Assembly (NCBI GenBank): GCA_934155185.1
Contig: CAKPGT010000023.1
Coordinates: forward strand, 1-14,816
DNA length: 14,816 nt
From: an uncultured Bacilli bacterium
GTDB lineage: Bacteria > Bacillota_I > Bacilli_A > RF39 > UBA660
Direction of reading: 5' to 3'
How positions within the stretch are numbered: the first letter of the stretch is position 1; each line of letters begins with the position of its first letter. The notes beneath the pieces were generated by a model. The model had not been told where the DNA came from. It made no database searches and saw only the letters and a program-made list of their open reading frames with translations. Shown in pieces: positions 7,468 through 14,816 of this stretch. The position numbers and the translations under genes are program-made.

Positions 7468-7547
7468 AAGAAACTTTTAAAGATGATTCTCTTAATTTAA
7501 TTGAATTGGTATCTATATATGTAAAAAGTGTGATGTCTAATGACTAA
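7455..7547 (+). CDS. Small 30-aa ORF before the serine recombinase
   Basis: ATG 7455 follows GAGGTG at 7444-7449 and encodes 30 residues, beginning MFNIKETFKDD and continuing with the helical segment NLIELVSIYVKSVM. Small acidic/helical ORFs just upstream of large serine recombinases are common in Clostridia elements (TnpW-like proteins are one class), but this one lacks enough length to assign. Its stop is 80 bp before the preferred recombinase start. It may be a recombination directionality or regulatory peptide; that is speculation from position. Confidence 0.5.
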   Translation: MFNIKETFKDDSLNLIELVSIYVKSVMSND

Positions 7548-7627
7548 GGTACTCGTAAAAAAGAGTTATTTATGGTATGTTATAAATGACTTTAAATTGT
7601 TATACAGTAAGAAAGGAGAATAAGAAT

Positions 7628-9217
7628 TTGTATAACACTTTAATACAGAGTCACAAAGTTTATAAGGCGGGGATATATATAAGATTATCTGAAGCAGATG
7701 AAGGAAAATCTTACGAATCTGATAGTGAAAGCGTCATTAATCAGAGAAATATGCTAATTGAATATGTTAGGAAAAATGGTTTTATTTTCGTATCCGAATA
7801 TGTAGATGATGGTTATTCTGGGACTGATTTTGAAAGACCAGGATTTAAAAAAATGATTGAAGATATAGAAAATAAAGTAATAAATCTAGTTATAGTTAAA
7901 GATTTATCTAGATTAGGTAGGGATCATATTAAAACTGGATATTACATTGAAACATTTTTTCCTGAAAATGGAGTAAGATTTATATCTATGCAAGAGGGAT
8001 ATGATAATTCTTTAAATCAAGCTAGTAATGATTCATCAACTTTTATAATTGCTTGTAATGATTATTATAGTAGACAAAATTCTGTTAAAATTCGCAATGT
8101 TTTGAATGACAAGAGAAAGCAAGGAAAATTTATTGGAAGTATGCCGAGTTATGGATATACGAGAGATCCAGAAGATAAAGGACATTTAATACCTGATTCT
8201 GAATACGCACCTGTTGTTAAGAAGATATTTGAAATGGCTTTTAATGGTGTTGGAATATCAGATATAACTTCATACTTGAATTCAAATAAAATTAAAACAC
8301 CAAGTAGTCTTAAAAGGAAAAATCCAAATGCTAAATCTAAATATAATCCTATATGGACAATATCATCAGTCAAAAAAATATTAAGAAATCAAATGTATGT
8401 TGGAGATATGATTCAATGTGTTCAAACAAAAATAAATTATAAGTCAAAAAAGAAAAAAACTTTACCAAGAGAATATTGGGAAATAGTAAAGAATACACAC
8501 GAACCATTAGTAGATAGAATTATTTTTGAAAAAGTTCAAGATAACGTTAAAAGAACAAATAAAACCAATATAACTAAACGAGAAAAAAGATTGTTTGAAA
8601 ACTTAATATATTGTAGAGAGTGCGGCAATACATTAACTATATCCTATAGAAAAAATCACAATTATTGGACAGTTAATTGTAATAAATATTCAAGAGATCC
8701 TAGAAGAAGATTATGTGAACCACATTTTATACCATATGAAAAATTAGAAGAGGCATTATTAAGCACTATTAAAAGTACTTGTAAAAATTATATAGACCAA
8801 GTGAATGTTACAAAATTAGCCAAAGAAATATCTAATAAAAAGAAAATCAATTGTAATCAACAAAATAAAACTAAGGAATTACAAAATAAAGAAAAAGAAT
8901 ACTTAAACAAATTGGATGTGCTTTATGAAGATAAATTTAAAGGTATAGTGTCAGAAAAAACCTATAAAAGAATTGCCAATGAAACAGAACGTTTACTAAA
9001 TAATATAAGAGAACAACTACAAACTATAAAAAGCGATGAAGAAATTGTAAAAAATAAAAAAATTGATTTAAAAGAAATAGAAGATAATATAAAATCCTTA
9101 ATAGATATAGAAAATCCTACAAGAGAACTTTTGCAAACAATTATTGATAAAATAATAATTGACAAAGATAGAAATATAGAAATAATTTATAAATTTAGCA
9201 TATTAGATAGAATTTAA
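7628..9217 (+). CDS. Large serine recombinase (TnpX/TndX-like)
   Basis: This is a complete 529-aa large serine recombinase. The resolvase-like catalytic domain (about 10-160) has the nucleophile in YIRLS (Ser21), the DGYSGTDFERPGF block and the arginine motif DLSRLGRD. A recombinase domain follows (GYTRDPEDKGHLI, then VGDMIQ). A zinc ribbon has C329, C332, C351 and C363, and a long charged coiled coil precedes the C-terminal block ENPTRELLQTIIDKI. TTG 7628 is preferred because AAAGGAG (7612-7618) is 9 nt upstream; ATG 7586 adds 14 residues but has no Shine-Dalgarno. Such enzymes integrate and excise elements between short attB/attP sites. The usual PFK after the catalytic core is replaced by TFI, a small variation. 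No catalytic residue is missing. Confidence 0.92.
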   Translation: MYNTLIQSHKVYKAGIYIRLSEADEGKSYESDSESVINQRNMLIEYVRKNGFIFVSEYVDDGYSGTDFERPGFKKMIEDIENKVINLVIVKDLSRLGRDHIKTGYYIETFFPENGVRFISMQEGYDNSLNQASNDSSTFIIACNDYYSRQNSVKIRNVLNDKRKQGKFIGSMPSYGYTRDPEDKGHLIPDSEYAPVVKKIFEMAFNGVGISDITSYLNSNKIKTPSSLKRKNPNAKSKYNPIWTISSVKKILRNQMYVGDMIQCVQTKINYKSKKKKTLPREYWEIVKNTHEPLVDRIIFEKVQDNVKRTNKTNITKREKRLFENLIYCRECGNTLTISYRKNHNYWTVNCNKYSRDPRRRLCEPHFIPYEKLEEALLSTIKSTCKNYIDQVNVTKLAKEISNKKKINCNQQNKTKELQNKEKEYLNKLDVLYEDKFKGIVSEKTYKRIANETERLLNNIREQLQTIKSDEEIVKNKKIDLKEIEDNIKSLIDIENPTRELLQTIIDKIIIDKDRNIEIIYKFSILDRI

Positions 9218-9310
9218 AAAAGTTTCAATTTTGGGACAGACATACATAAAAAAGATAAACTACTTATAGAAAGAAAAAACTTATAAACAAATTGATATAG
9301 AAGGAATAAT

Positions 9311-10696
9311 ATGGATAAAATAAAACTTACAAAAGAAAAACTTTTAGAAATTTTAGAAAAATATGATGACAAAGAAACAATAGACTTTTATTATAAAGCG
9401 GCAATGGATGATCTCATTGAAACTGACCAATACCTGTCAATTATTACATTATTATTTATGTTGGTGAGGTATTATCACGAAGAGTTATTTGTTAAAAATA
9501 GAGTTAATATAATAGACTTCTTTGGTATGAAAATATTTAATAAGTCTAGTGAATACTGGAAATATAATGAATTGCTAAAAAAAACAAATTTAATGATTGC
9601 AAAGGCGTTAATTAATAATGAAAAAATACCTGATCAGCAATTGATAGAGTTTAATGATACATATTCACTTTATTTATTTTGTATTGGAGATTATTTAAGA
9701 TGTTTAAAAAATATTAATAATTCGCTTTTTAGAGATAAAAATAATTGGCTTTCTAATTTTATAAAAGCATCATTAATTGAACTCTGCTATATAAATATAA
9801 TAACACCTGATTATAAAATCGCATTATTAAATTATCAAAAGGATTTAATAGATAAATGTAGTGACGTTAATCCAAGATTTGATATTAGTATTTATAAAAA
9901 AGTTTTAGAAAGTATTAATAGAAGAATAGATTTGCTTAATATCGAAGAAAAAAATATAAAACTTACACCTATAATGGATTCTTTTGAAAAAACGAAGGAA
10001 GTTATAAATGAGTGGACTGAAGAAAATGATTTTTATCTACGTAATAATTTATTTTTAAATCCATTAAATTTGTTTGGTAATTTTTATGAAGCATCTTTTG
10101 AAATTTTTGAAGATTTAGATATGGATGATAAAAATAAAGAATTATTTAATGAAATAATTGAAGATTATAAAATGTGTAGAAATGCAATGTTTTCATATTA
10201 TAAAAATGCTGATAATATAGATAAGCGAAAAATGTCTATGGTTTATAGTTATTTATATTCAATCTTTGATAAAATAGCTTATTTGTTGAAACATACTTAT
10301 AATTTAGATATAAAAGAAAACAAAATATATTTTACTAATGATGGATTATTTGATAGGAATTTTAAAGGTCCAGATATTAAATTTAAAGAATTATCTAATT
10401 TCACTGTTTTGCCTTTATATTTAATTATGAAAGATGTTAGAGGAGCAAATAAAATTGATAATGCTTTAACAGTTGGGACATTTGAACATAATGAATTAAG
10501 GAACACAATTGATCATAAATCAATATATTTAGTGAACGAGGATAAATTGAAAAGAAATGCCCTAATTCTTTTAGAAAAAACCAGAAATGTTATATTATAT
10601 ACATTTATGTTATTATATAGTCAATTAAATAATGAAAACTATGATGGGATAACAACTATTTACACAACATTATTTTATGCATTAGAAAATAAATAA
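9311..10696 (+). CDS. LA2681-type HEPN domain protein (putative defence RNase)
   Basis: This is a 461-aa protein. Residues about 1-235 are all helical with TPR-like character (for example YSLYLFCIGDYLRCLKNINN). The C-terminal half matches the LA2681 clade of HEPN domains: LRNNLFLNPLNLFGNF (243-258), the FNEIIEDYKMCRNAMFSYY helix, then ELRNTIDHKSIYLV with the R-x4-H catalytic pair R397 and H402. HEPN proteins with this motif are metal-independent RNases used in toxin-antitoxin, abortive infection and other defence settings. A partner is not obvious, so it may be self-regulated through its helical repeats, with an unknown trigger. AAGGA (9301-9305) precedes ATG 9311. A weak promoter (TTGGGA 9231-9236, GATAAA 9254-9259) may lie upstream. 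It is the last accessory gene before the interrupted amidase. Confidence 0.78.
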   Translation: MDKIKLTKEKLLEILEKYDDKETIDFYYKAAMDDLIETDQYLSIITLLFMLVRYYHEELFVKNRVNIIDFFGMKIFNKSSEYWKYNELLKKTNLMIAKALINNEKIPDQQLIEFNDTYSLYLFCIGDYLRCLKNINNSLFRDKNNWLSNFIKASLIELCYINIITPDYKIALLNYQKDLIDKCSDVNPRFDISIYKKVLESINRRIDLLNIEEKNIKLTPIMDSFEKTKEVINEWTEENDFYLRNNLFLNPLNLFGNFYEASFEIFEDLDMDDKNKELFNEIIEDYKMCRNAMFSYYKNADNIDKRKMSMVYSYLYSIFDKIAYLLKHTYNLDIKENKIYFTNDGLFDRNFKGPDIKFKELSNFTVLPLYLIMKDVRGANKIDNALTVGTFEHNELRNTIDHKSIYLVNEDKLKRNALILLEKTRNVILYTFMLLYSQLNNENYDGITTIYTTLFYALENK

Positions 10697-10717
10697 TAAA
10701 TAATTACACAATGACCA
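10697..10717. other. Junction between accessory DNA and interrupted amidase gene
   Basis: The HEPN gene ends at 10696. Amidase-frame codons run without a break from CCA 10715-10717 (PSPGGDGAE), directly preceded by an in-frame TGA at 10712-10714. In intact homologues HxN and an Ala/Ser precede SPGG, so the recombination point lies within a few bases of 10715. This is a candidate att half-site; core bases cannot be fixed without the other end or an empty site. Confidence 0.6.
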
Positions 10718-11869
10718 TCACCAGGTGGCGACGGTGCTGAAATAGTTTACGCTCTAAGAAACAACGATACGCTATCAAAAATGATTCTTGATAATATAGA
10801 AGAAACAGGCCAAAACATTAGAAAATGGTATCAAAGAAAACTGCCATCTAATCCAAATCGAGATTACTATTATATAATCAGAAATACAGAACCAGCAGAG
10901 TCAATATTGGTCGAATACGCATTCTTAGATTCGACTAAAGATGATAGAAAGCAGATTAAAAATGATTGGGAAAAATGGGCAGAAGCTGTTGTAAAAGCAG
11001 TTGCTGACTATAAGGGTTATAACTACGTTGCACCAGGTGCTAACACAGTAAATGATACTTATACTGTTCAAAGAGGAGATAGTCTATGGTCGATTGCAAA
11101 GAGATTTAATGTTGGTGTAAATGAAATTAAAAGAGCTAATAACCTATCGTCAAATTTGATAAGTGTAGGTCAAAAACTAGTAATTCCTGGGGCAGCACCA
11201 TCTGATCAAACGAATGTAACGTATGTAGTTCAAAAAGGAGATAGTCTATGGTCAATTGCAAACGCTAACAATACAACTGTAGATGAAATAGCAAACTTAA
11301 ATGATCTTGATACAAACACTATCTATGTTGGACAGGTTCTTCAAATACCAAATACTTACACTAATACACCGCAGCCATCAGATGAAACTACATACATAGT
11401 TCAAAAAGGTGATACCCTATACTCAATAGCACTTAAATATAATACAACACCAGGCGCTATAATTAGCAAAAACAATTTAACATCTGGAACACTAAGTATA
11501 GGACAAACGCTAACAATTCCTGATGATGTTGAAAGTACAGGCTCTAGTGACCCTACAGATACTACAAATACTTACGTAGTTCAAAAAGGTGATAGCTTAT
11601 GGCTTATTGCTAATAAAAACAATATATCAATAAACGACTTAAAAAATGCTAACAATCTTACTAGTGATATTTTAACTATAGGTCAAGTTTTAACAATACC
11701 TACTAAAAATGCAGAAAATGGTAGTAACTCAAATTTATATGTAGTTCAAAGAGGAGATAGCCTATGGTCAATCGCTAGAAAATATAATGTAAGTATTAAT
11801 GAAATAAGAATGATTAACAATTTAAATTCAGATGTTTTAATGATTGGTCAGACATTAATCATCCCATAG
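10715..11869 (+). pseudogene. N-acetylmuramoyl-L-alanine amidase with five LysM repeats, 5'-truncated
   Basis: The frame runs from 10715 to TAG 11867 but has no start until ATG 10781, which lacks a Shine-Dalgarno and lies inside the catalytic domain. The N-terminal part matches the C-terminal third of Amidase_3 domains: PGGDGAEIVYALRNNDTL, NIRKWYQRKLPS, and ILVEYAFLD with the catalytic Glu. The zinc-binding His and Glu and the HxN His are missing, so it cannot cleave the amide bond as it stands. Five LysM repeats follow (11060-11188, 11222-11350, 11393-11521, 11573-11701, 11738-11866), each starting Y-x-V-Q-(K/R)-GD-(S/T)-L, for peptidoglycan binding. The truncation coincides with the end of the accessory DNA, so insertion is the likely cause. 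Confidence 0.85.
11060..11866 (+). repeat. Five 129-bp LysM-coding units
   Basis: Five units of exactly 43 codons are separated by linkers of variable length (33, 42, 51 and 36 bp). The GTTCAAAGAGGAGATAG-like core is nearly identical at DNA level in most units, so recent duplication or conversion is likely. Related units lie in reverse orientation at 12623-13225. Confidence 0.85.
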
Positions 11870-11870
11870 A

Positions 11871-11899
11871 AAAAAGCTTACCATCAATAAGCTTTTTTT
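11871..11899. terminator. Bidirectional rho-independent terminator between convergent genes
   Basis: A perfect 10-bp stem (AAAAAGCTTA 11871-11880 with TAAGCTTTTT 11888-11897) encloses a 7-nt loop and has a T run on both strands. It starts one base after the amidase stop, and its right arm overlaps the stop codon of the leftward wall hydrolase, so it serves both genes. Confidence 0.93.
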
Positions 11900-12323
11900 A
11901 GTGTAATTCTTTACATACACCTTGCGCAGGCTCGTAAAAGCAATGGCTTTTATACTTTCCAGAATTGGTTTGATTAAACCAAGTAGGTCTGCATTCATTG
12001 CCTGTCCCAGGCGCATAAAACCATAAAGCATTAGTTGCCGGGTGGAAGTATTCACCTCGAATTATTCTTTTAGCAAGATTCTTTTCTGCAGTAGTAGAAG
12101 AACTTTGAAAAAGAGCACTATCTATACTTGAAAAGCCACCAGGTGATTGATATACCATATCTGTTATACTTCTTGTATTTTTAAAATCAAGACAGTTCGC
12201 TATTACTCTATTAATTCCGACGTTACCAACCATAAGCATTCCAAGATTACCCTCACCAATTGCCTCAGCTCTCATAAGCCTTGCTAAAAGGTCTAATTCT
12301 TTTTCTGTATATTTAACAATCAA
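11898..12323 (-). CDS. Cell wall hydrolase, SleB/CwlJ-like (Hydrolase_2)
   Basis: This 141-aa protein matches the short SleB/CwlJ-type lytic enzymes. ELDLLARLMRAEAIGEG carries the catalytic Glu (E20). NVGINRVI, YQSPGGFSSI and ALWFYAPGTGNECRPTWF follow, ending in KSHCFYEP. SleB acts on spore cortex muramic-lactam; CwlJ lacks a signal peptide, as here, and relatives also occur in vegetative wall turnover. TTG 12323 is chosen because AGGTGA (minus strand, plus positions 12331-12336) lies 7 nt upstream and the product begins at the domain edge. The ATG at 12446 would add 41 unrelated residues overlapping the upstream gene. It is downstream of the small membrane protein gene and probably co-transcribed. 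Length fits a complete CwlJ-like protein. Confidence 0.87.
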   Translation of the reverse strand: MIVKYTEKELDLLARLMRAEAIGEGNLGMLMVGNVGINRVIANCLDFKNTRSITDMVYQSPGGFSSIDSALFQSSSTTAEKNLAKRIIRGEYFHPATNALWFYAPGTGNECRPTWFNQTNSGKYKSHCFYEPAQGVCKELH

Positions 12324-12366
12324 AATAAAATCACCTAATAAATTATATGAAAAAAAGAAAAACAAT

Positions 12367-12570
12367 TTAGTCCTTCTTTGTACTTTTTTCATTAATATTA
12401 GTAACTTTTTTATTATTACTTTTATTGTCTTCCTTTTTACTATCATTATATGCCATCAGTATTGATATAAGTAAAAAAGTTATTCCTAATACAATAAATA
12501 CTACATCTCTAATAATTCTGCTTTTTAATTTTTCCTCTTTAGCTTTTTCAACTTGCTTATCAAAAGTCAT
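12367..12570 (-). CDS. Small single-pass membrane protein of unknown function
   Basis: This is a 67-aa protein. A charged N-terminus (FDKQVEKAKEEKLKSR) leads to one hydrophobic helix at about residues 22-41 (DVVFIVLGITFLLISILMAY) and a Lys/Asp/Asn-rich tail. Arg and Lys before the helix suggest a cytoplasmic N-terminus and an outside tail. GAGGTG lies 5-6 nt before ATG 12570. It stands 43 bp upstream of the SleB-like start and 52 bp downstream of the LysM gene, all on the minus strand, so the three likely form one wall-related operon. A role as membrane anchor or partner for the hydrolase, like SleB/YpeB or CwlJ/GerQ pairs, is a guess from position. It resembles neither partner. Confidence 0.65.
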   Translation of the reverse strand: MTFDKQVEKAKEEKLKSRIIRDVVFIVLGITFLLISILMAYNDSKKEDNKSNNKKVTNINEKSTKKD

Positions 12571-12622
12571 AACTTCACCTCATTACTAATATAATAACAT
12601 AAAATCAATCAAAAATCTTTAT

Positions 12623-13225
12623 TTATGCAGGTAAAAGTAATTTTTGACCAATAGATAAGTTATTGCTAGTTAAACTATTTAACTTTTTAATGTTATCCAC
12701 AGTAGTATTATAATTATTAGCAATAACCCACAGACTATCTCCTTTTTTAACTGTGTACGTTATAAATTCAGAAGTACTTGGTATAATTAAAACCTGCCCA
12801 ATTGACAAACTATTGCTAGTTAAATTATTAGTGCTTTTAATTTTATCTACAGTAGTATCGTACTTATTAGCAATAAGCCATAAGCTATCTCCCTTTTTAA
12901 CAGTATACGTAATTTGATTTACTGGCGAAGACTCTTCTTCCGGTATAGTTAAAACTTGACCAATAGATAAATTGTTACTAGTTAATCCGTTAGCTTTTTT
13001 AAGCTTATCCACAGTAGTATTATATCTATTTGCAATAAGCCATAAACTATCTCCTTTTTTTACTACATAAGTATTGCCTTTTGGAGTATCTTCTTTAGAG
13101 TCTTCAGATAATTTAAGTATTTGCCCAATTTGAAGACTATTTGAACTTAAATTATTTAATTTTTTAATATTATCAACAGTAGTATTATTCTTGCTAGCTA
13201 TACTCCACAGACTATCTCCAGATAC
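12623..13225 (-). pseudogene. LysM-repeat cell wall protein, 5'-truncated at recombinase junction
   Basis: The reading frame is open from the TAA at 12623-12625 back to 13225, well beyond the first in-frame ATG (13012), which lies inside a LysM repeat. It encodes four LysM repeats. The first starts abruptly at VSGDSLWSIASKNN (13225); the others share KKGDSLW-(L/V)-IAN and TTVD and end in SIGQ-(V/K)-L. Beyond 13225 the frame runs antisense-free into the last codons of the serine recombinase, and no signal peptide or catalytic domain is present. Such proteins normally have an N-terminal enzyme domain or more repeats, so the 5' part is missing. Insertion of the second element is the simple explanation. 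Remaining repeats could still be translated only through a fusion or internal start. Confidence 0.82.
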
Positions 13226-13240
13226 AATTTTTATGTAACA
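13226..13240. other. Candidate attachment junction at the 3' end of the second recombinase gene
   Basis: The recombinase stop codon (plus-strand 13231-13233) and the first codon recognisable as LysM (13223-13225) are only 5 bp apart. One half-site of the integrated element must therefore overlap the last codons of the recombinase gene. Large serine recombinase genes often lie right at an element end with the 3' end outward, which fits. Confidence 0.6.
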
Positions 13241-14796
13241 TTTTTAAACGTAAATATAATATCTATCGTCTTGTCTTGATAGATATAAATTTTTTCAACT
13301 AAATTAATTATCAATTCTCTAGTTGGATTATCTAGTGATAAAAATTCATTTATATATTTTTCTATTTGTTTTTTGTCTATTTTATTAGATTCACTATTTT
13401 CATTTTTAAGATCATCAATATTTTTTTTATTATTACTTATCTCGGTTTTAATATTTTCACTTACTCTTATGTATTGTTCTTCATCAATAATACCTTTTAA
13501 CATATTCATATAGTTTTTATCCAAGTTTTCTGTTAACTTATTATTTGCTAATTCCAAACTTTCTATTTGTTTTTTAATCTTCAAAGAATTATCTTTAAAT
13601 TCCATATTACTAATTGAATCTTTTATTTTGCTTTTATCTAAGTATTCTTTACATACATCTCTAATGTTATCTAAAATAACTCTTTCTAGATTTTCATAAT
13701 TGTTTGTATGTGTTGTACAAACATGATATTTGGAATATGTTCTATAATAATCACAAGTGGTGTAACTTCTCCCTGTTTTATTTTGATATCTAATTGTTAT
13801 TCTATGTTTACAATCTCCACAATATAAAAGTCCATCTAGTAGATAAAATCTTTTCTTTTCTGGCCTTTTGACATTTTTAGGTAAAAGTGTTTGTACATAA
13901 TTAAAAGTATCTCTATCAATAATTGCCTCATGTGTGTTTTCTACTATTATAAAATCATTTGGATTATTTTTGATTACCTTTTTTAGTTTGTAATTAATCT
14001 TTTTTGTCTTGCCTTGAACTGTATCTCCTACATATATCCCGTTAGTTAAGATTGCTTTTATAGTAGTATCTACCCATACGCCATACTCTTGTGATAAAGA
14101 GTTATTATTTATACATTTTGTATTCCATACATAATTGTAATAAGATGCTGGAGTTTTAATTTTTCTTTTAGTTAATTCCCCCGCAATATAGTGGTAAGTA
14201 TTACCTTTAAGCGCTAAATCAAATATTAATTTAACTGCTTCTGCTTGTTCATTATTTATAACTAAATGATTTTTATTATTAGGATCTTTCATATATCCAA
14301 ATGGACATCTACCTGAAACATATAGTCCTTCTTTCATTCTAGAATGCAAACTAGTTTTAACTTTTTTAGAAATATCTTTAGCATACATATCATTCATTAT
14401 TGCTTTAAAAGGTGCTATATCATTATTGGTATTATCTATAAATGTGTCTATACCATCATTAATAGCAATATACCTAATATTTTTATTTGGAAAATACTTT
14501 TCAATTAATTCTCCAGTACCTATATAATCTCTACCTAATCTAGACATATCCTTAGTAATAATCATATTAATTTTTCCAGATTCGATATCATTAATCATTC
14601 TTTTAAATGATGGTCTTTCAAAATTTGTTCCAGTAAATCCATCATCCACATATTCATCAATTAAATTATAGTTGTTCTCTTTGATATATTGATTAAGTAG
14701 ACTTCTTTGACTAATAATACTATCTGATTCAATGTTCCCATCATCTCTTGATAATCTTATATAAATTCCTACTTTAAAACTACTATTCCCAATCAT
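13231..14796 (-). CDS. Large serine recombinase, second element
   Basis: This is a complete 521-aa large serine recombinase. The nucleophile is Ser16 in YIRLS, with DGFTGTNFERPSF and the DMSRLGRD arginine motif in the catalytic domain. The canonical PFKAIMNDMYAKDISKKV linker follows, then a recombinase domain (GYMKDPNNKNHLV, VGDTVQG), a zinc ribbon (C326, C329, C348, C360) and a coiled coil to LDNPTRELIINLVEKI. GGGAG lies 9 nt before ATG 14796, close to the window edge. It shares architecture with the recombinase at 7628-9217 but differs in many positions, so the two belong to different elements. It presumably catalyses integration and excision of an element extending rightward out of the window, with its 3' end at the junction in the LysM gene. 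Confidence 0.93.
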   Translation of the reverse strand: MIGNSSFKVGIYIRLSRDDGNIESDSIISQRSLLNQYIKENNYNLIDEYVDDGFTGTNFERPSFKRMINDIESGKINMIITKDMSRLGRDYIGTGELIEKYFPNKNIRYIAINDGIDTFIDNTNNDIAPFKAIMNDMYAKDISKKVKTSLHSRMKEGLYVSGRCPFGYMKDPNNKNHLVINNEQAEAVKLIFDLALKGNTYHYIAGELTKRKIKTPASYYNYVWNTKCINNNSLSQEYGVWVDTTIKAILTNGIYVGDTVQGKTKKINYKLKKVIKNNPNDFIIVENTHEAIIDRDTFNYVQTLLPKNVKRPEKKRFYLLDGLLYCGDCKHRITIRYQNKTGRSYTTCDYYRTYSKYHVCTTHTNNYENLERVILDNIRDVCKEYLDKSKIKDSISNMEFKDNSLKIKKQIESLELANNKLTENLDKNYMNMLKGIIDEEQYIRVSENIKTEISNNKKNIDDLKNENSESNKIDKKQIEKYINEFLSLDNPTRELIINLVEKIYIYQDKTIDIIFTFKNVT

Positions 14797-14816
14797 TAAT
14801 TACTACTCCCTTCACT

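Noticed and set aside
11060..11866. CRISPR-like or satellite array
   Set aside because: The units are 129-bp protein-coding LysM repeats with conserved reading frame.
12121..12146. CACCAGGTG shared between the amidase junction and the SleB-like gene, as an att repeat
   Set aside because: Both copies encode Ser-Pro-Gly-Gly in conserved enzyme motifs, in opposite strand sense; the match is coding coincidence.
12324..12446. Longer N-terminus for the SleB-like hydrolase from ATG 12446
   Set aside because: It overlaps the end of the upstream membrane protein gene, encodes Lys/Phe-rich unrelated residues, and a TTG with AGGTGA sits at the domain edge.

Overview
The window is a strongly AT-rich stretch of Bacillota-type DNA using the standard bacterial code: tryptophan is TGG in the LysM motifs, and TGA ends genes. 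LysM-repeat wall proteins, a SleB/CwlJ-type wall hydrolase, TnpV and two large serine recombinases point to an anaerobic, probably gut-associated Clostridia or Bacilli member. The genus cannot be named from this sequence.

Bases 1-10,710 are accessory DNA. They hold tnpV, a small gene with two apparent 1-nt losses, a strong terminator, an AbiE-type (type IV) toxin-antitoxin pair under a promoter with a palindrome in its spacer, a small excisionase-type HTH gene coupled to a 1,264-aa single-chain restriction-modification-specificity (type IIG-like) enzyme, and a mobile-element tail (HTH protein, two tiny ORFs, large serine recombinase). The last gene is a LA2681-type HEPN protein. AbiE, the R-M-S enzyme and the HEPN protein make this a compact defence island beside recombinase genes.

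Bases 10,715-13,225 look like host chromosome: cell-wall genes that are visibly less AT-rich. At the left is the 3' part of an N-acetylmuramoyl-L-alanine amidase with five LysM repeats. Its start, its zinc ligands and the HxN motif are missing, and accessory DNA abuts the break. A bidirectional terminator separates it from a leftward cluster: a LysM-repeat gene that has also lost its 5' end, a small single-pass membrane protein and a SleB/CwlJ-like hydrolase.

Bases 13,231-14,796 encode a second large serine recombinase on the minus strand. Its stop codon lies about 5 bp from where the LysM reading frame resumes, as expected if a second element inserted into that gene and left its attachment junction there. 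Two neighbouring wall genes therefore each meet foreign DNA at an abrupt break. The most interesting open questions are whether precise excision restores them, in the manner of skin-like intervening elements, and what the HEPN/AbiE/R-M-S island does. No tRNA, rRNA or CRISPR array was seen.
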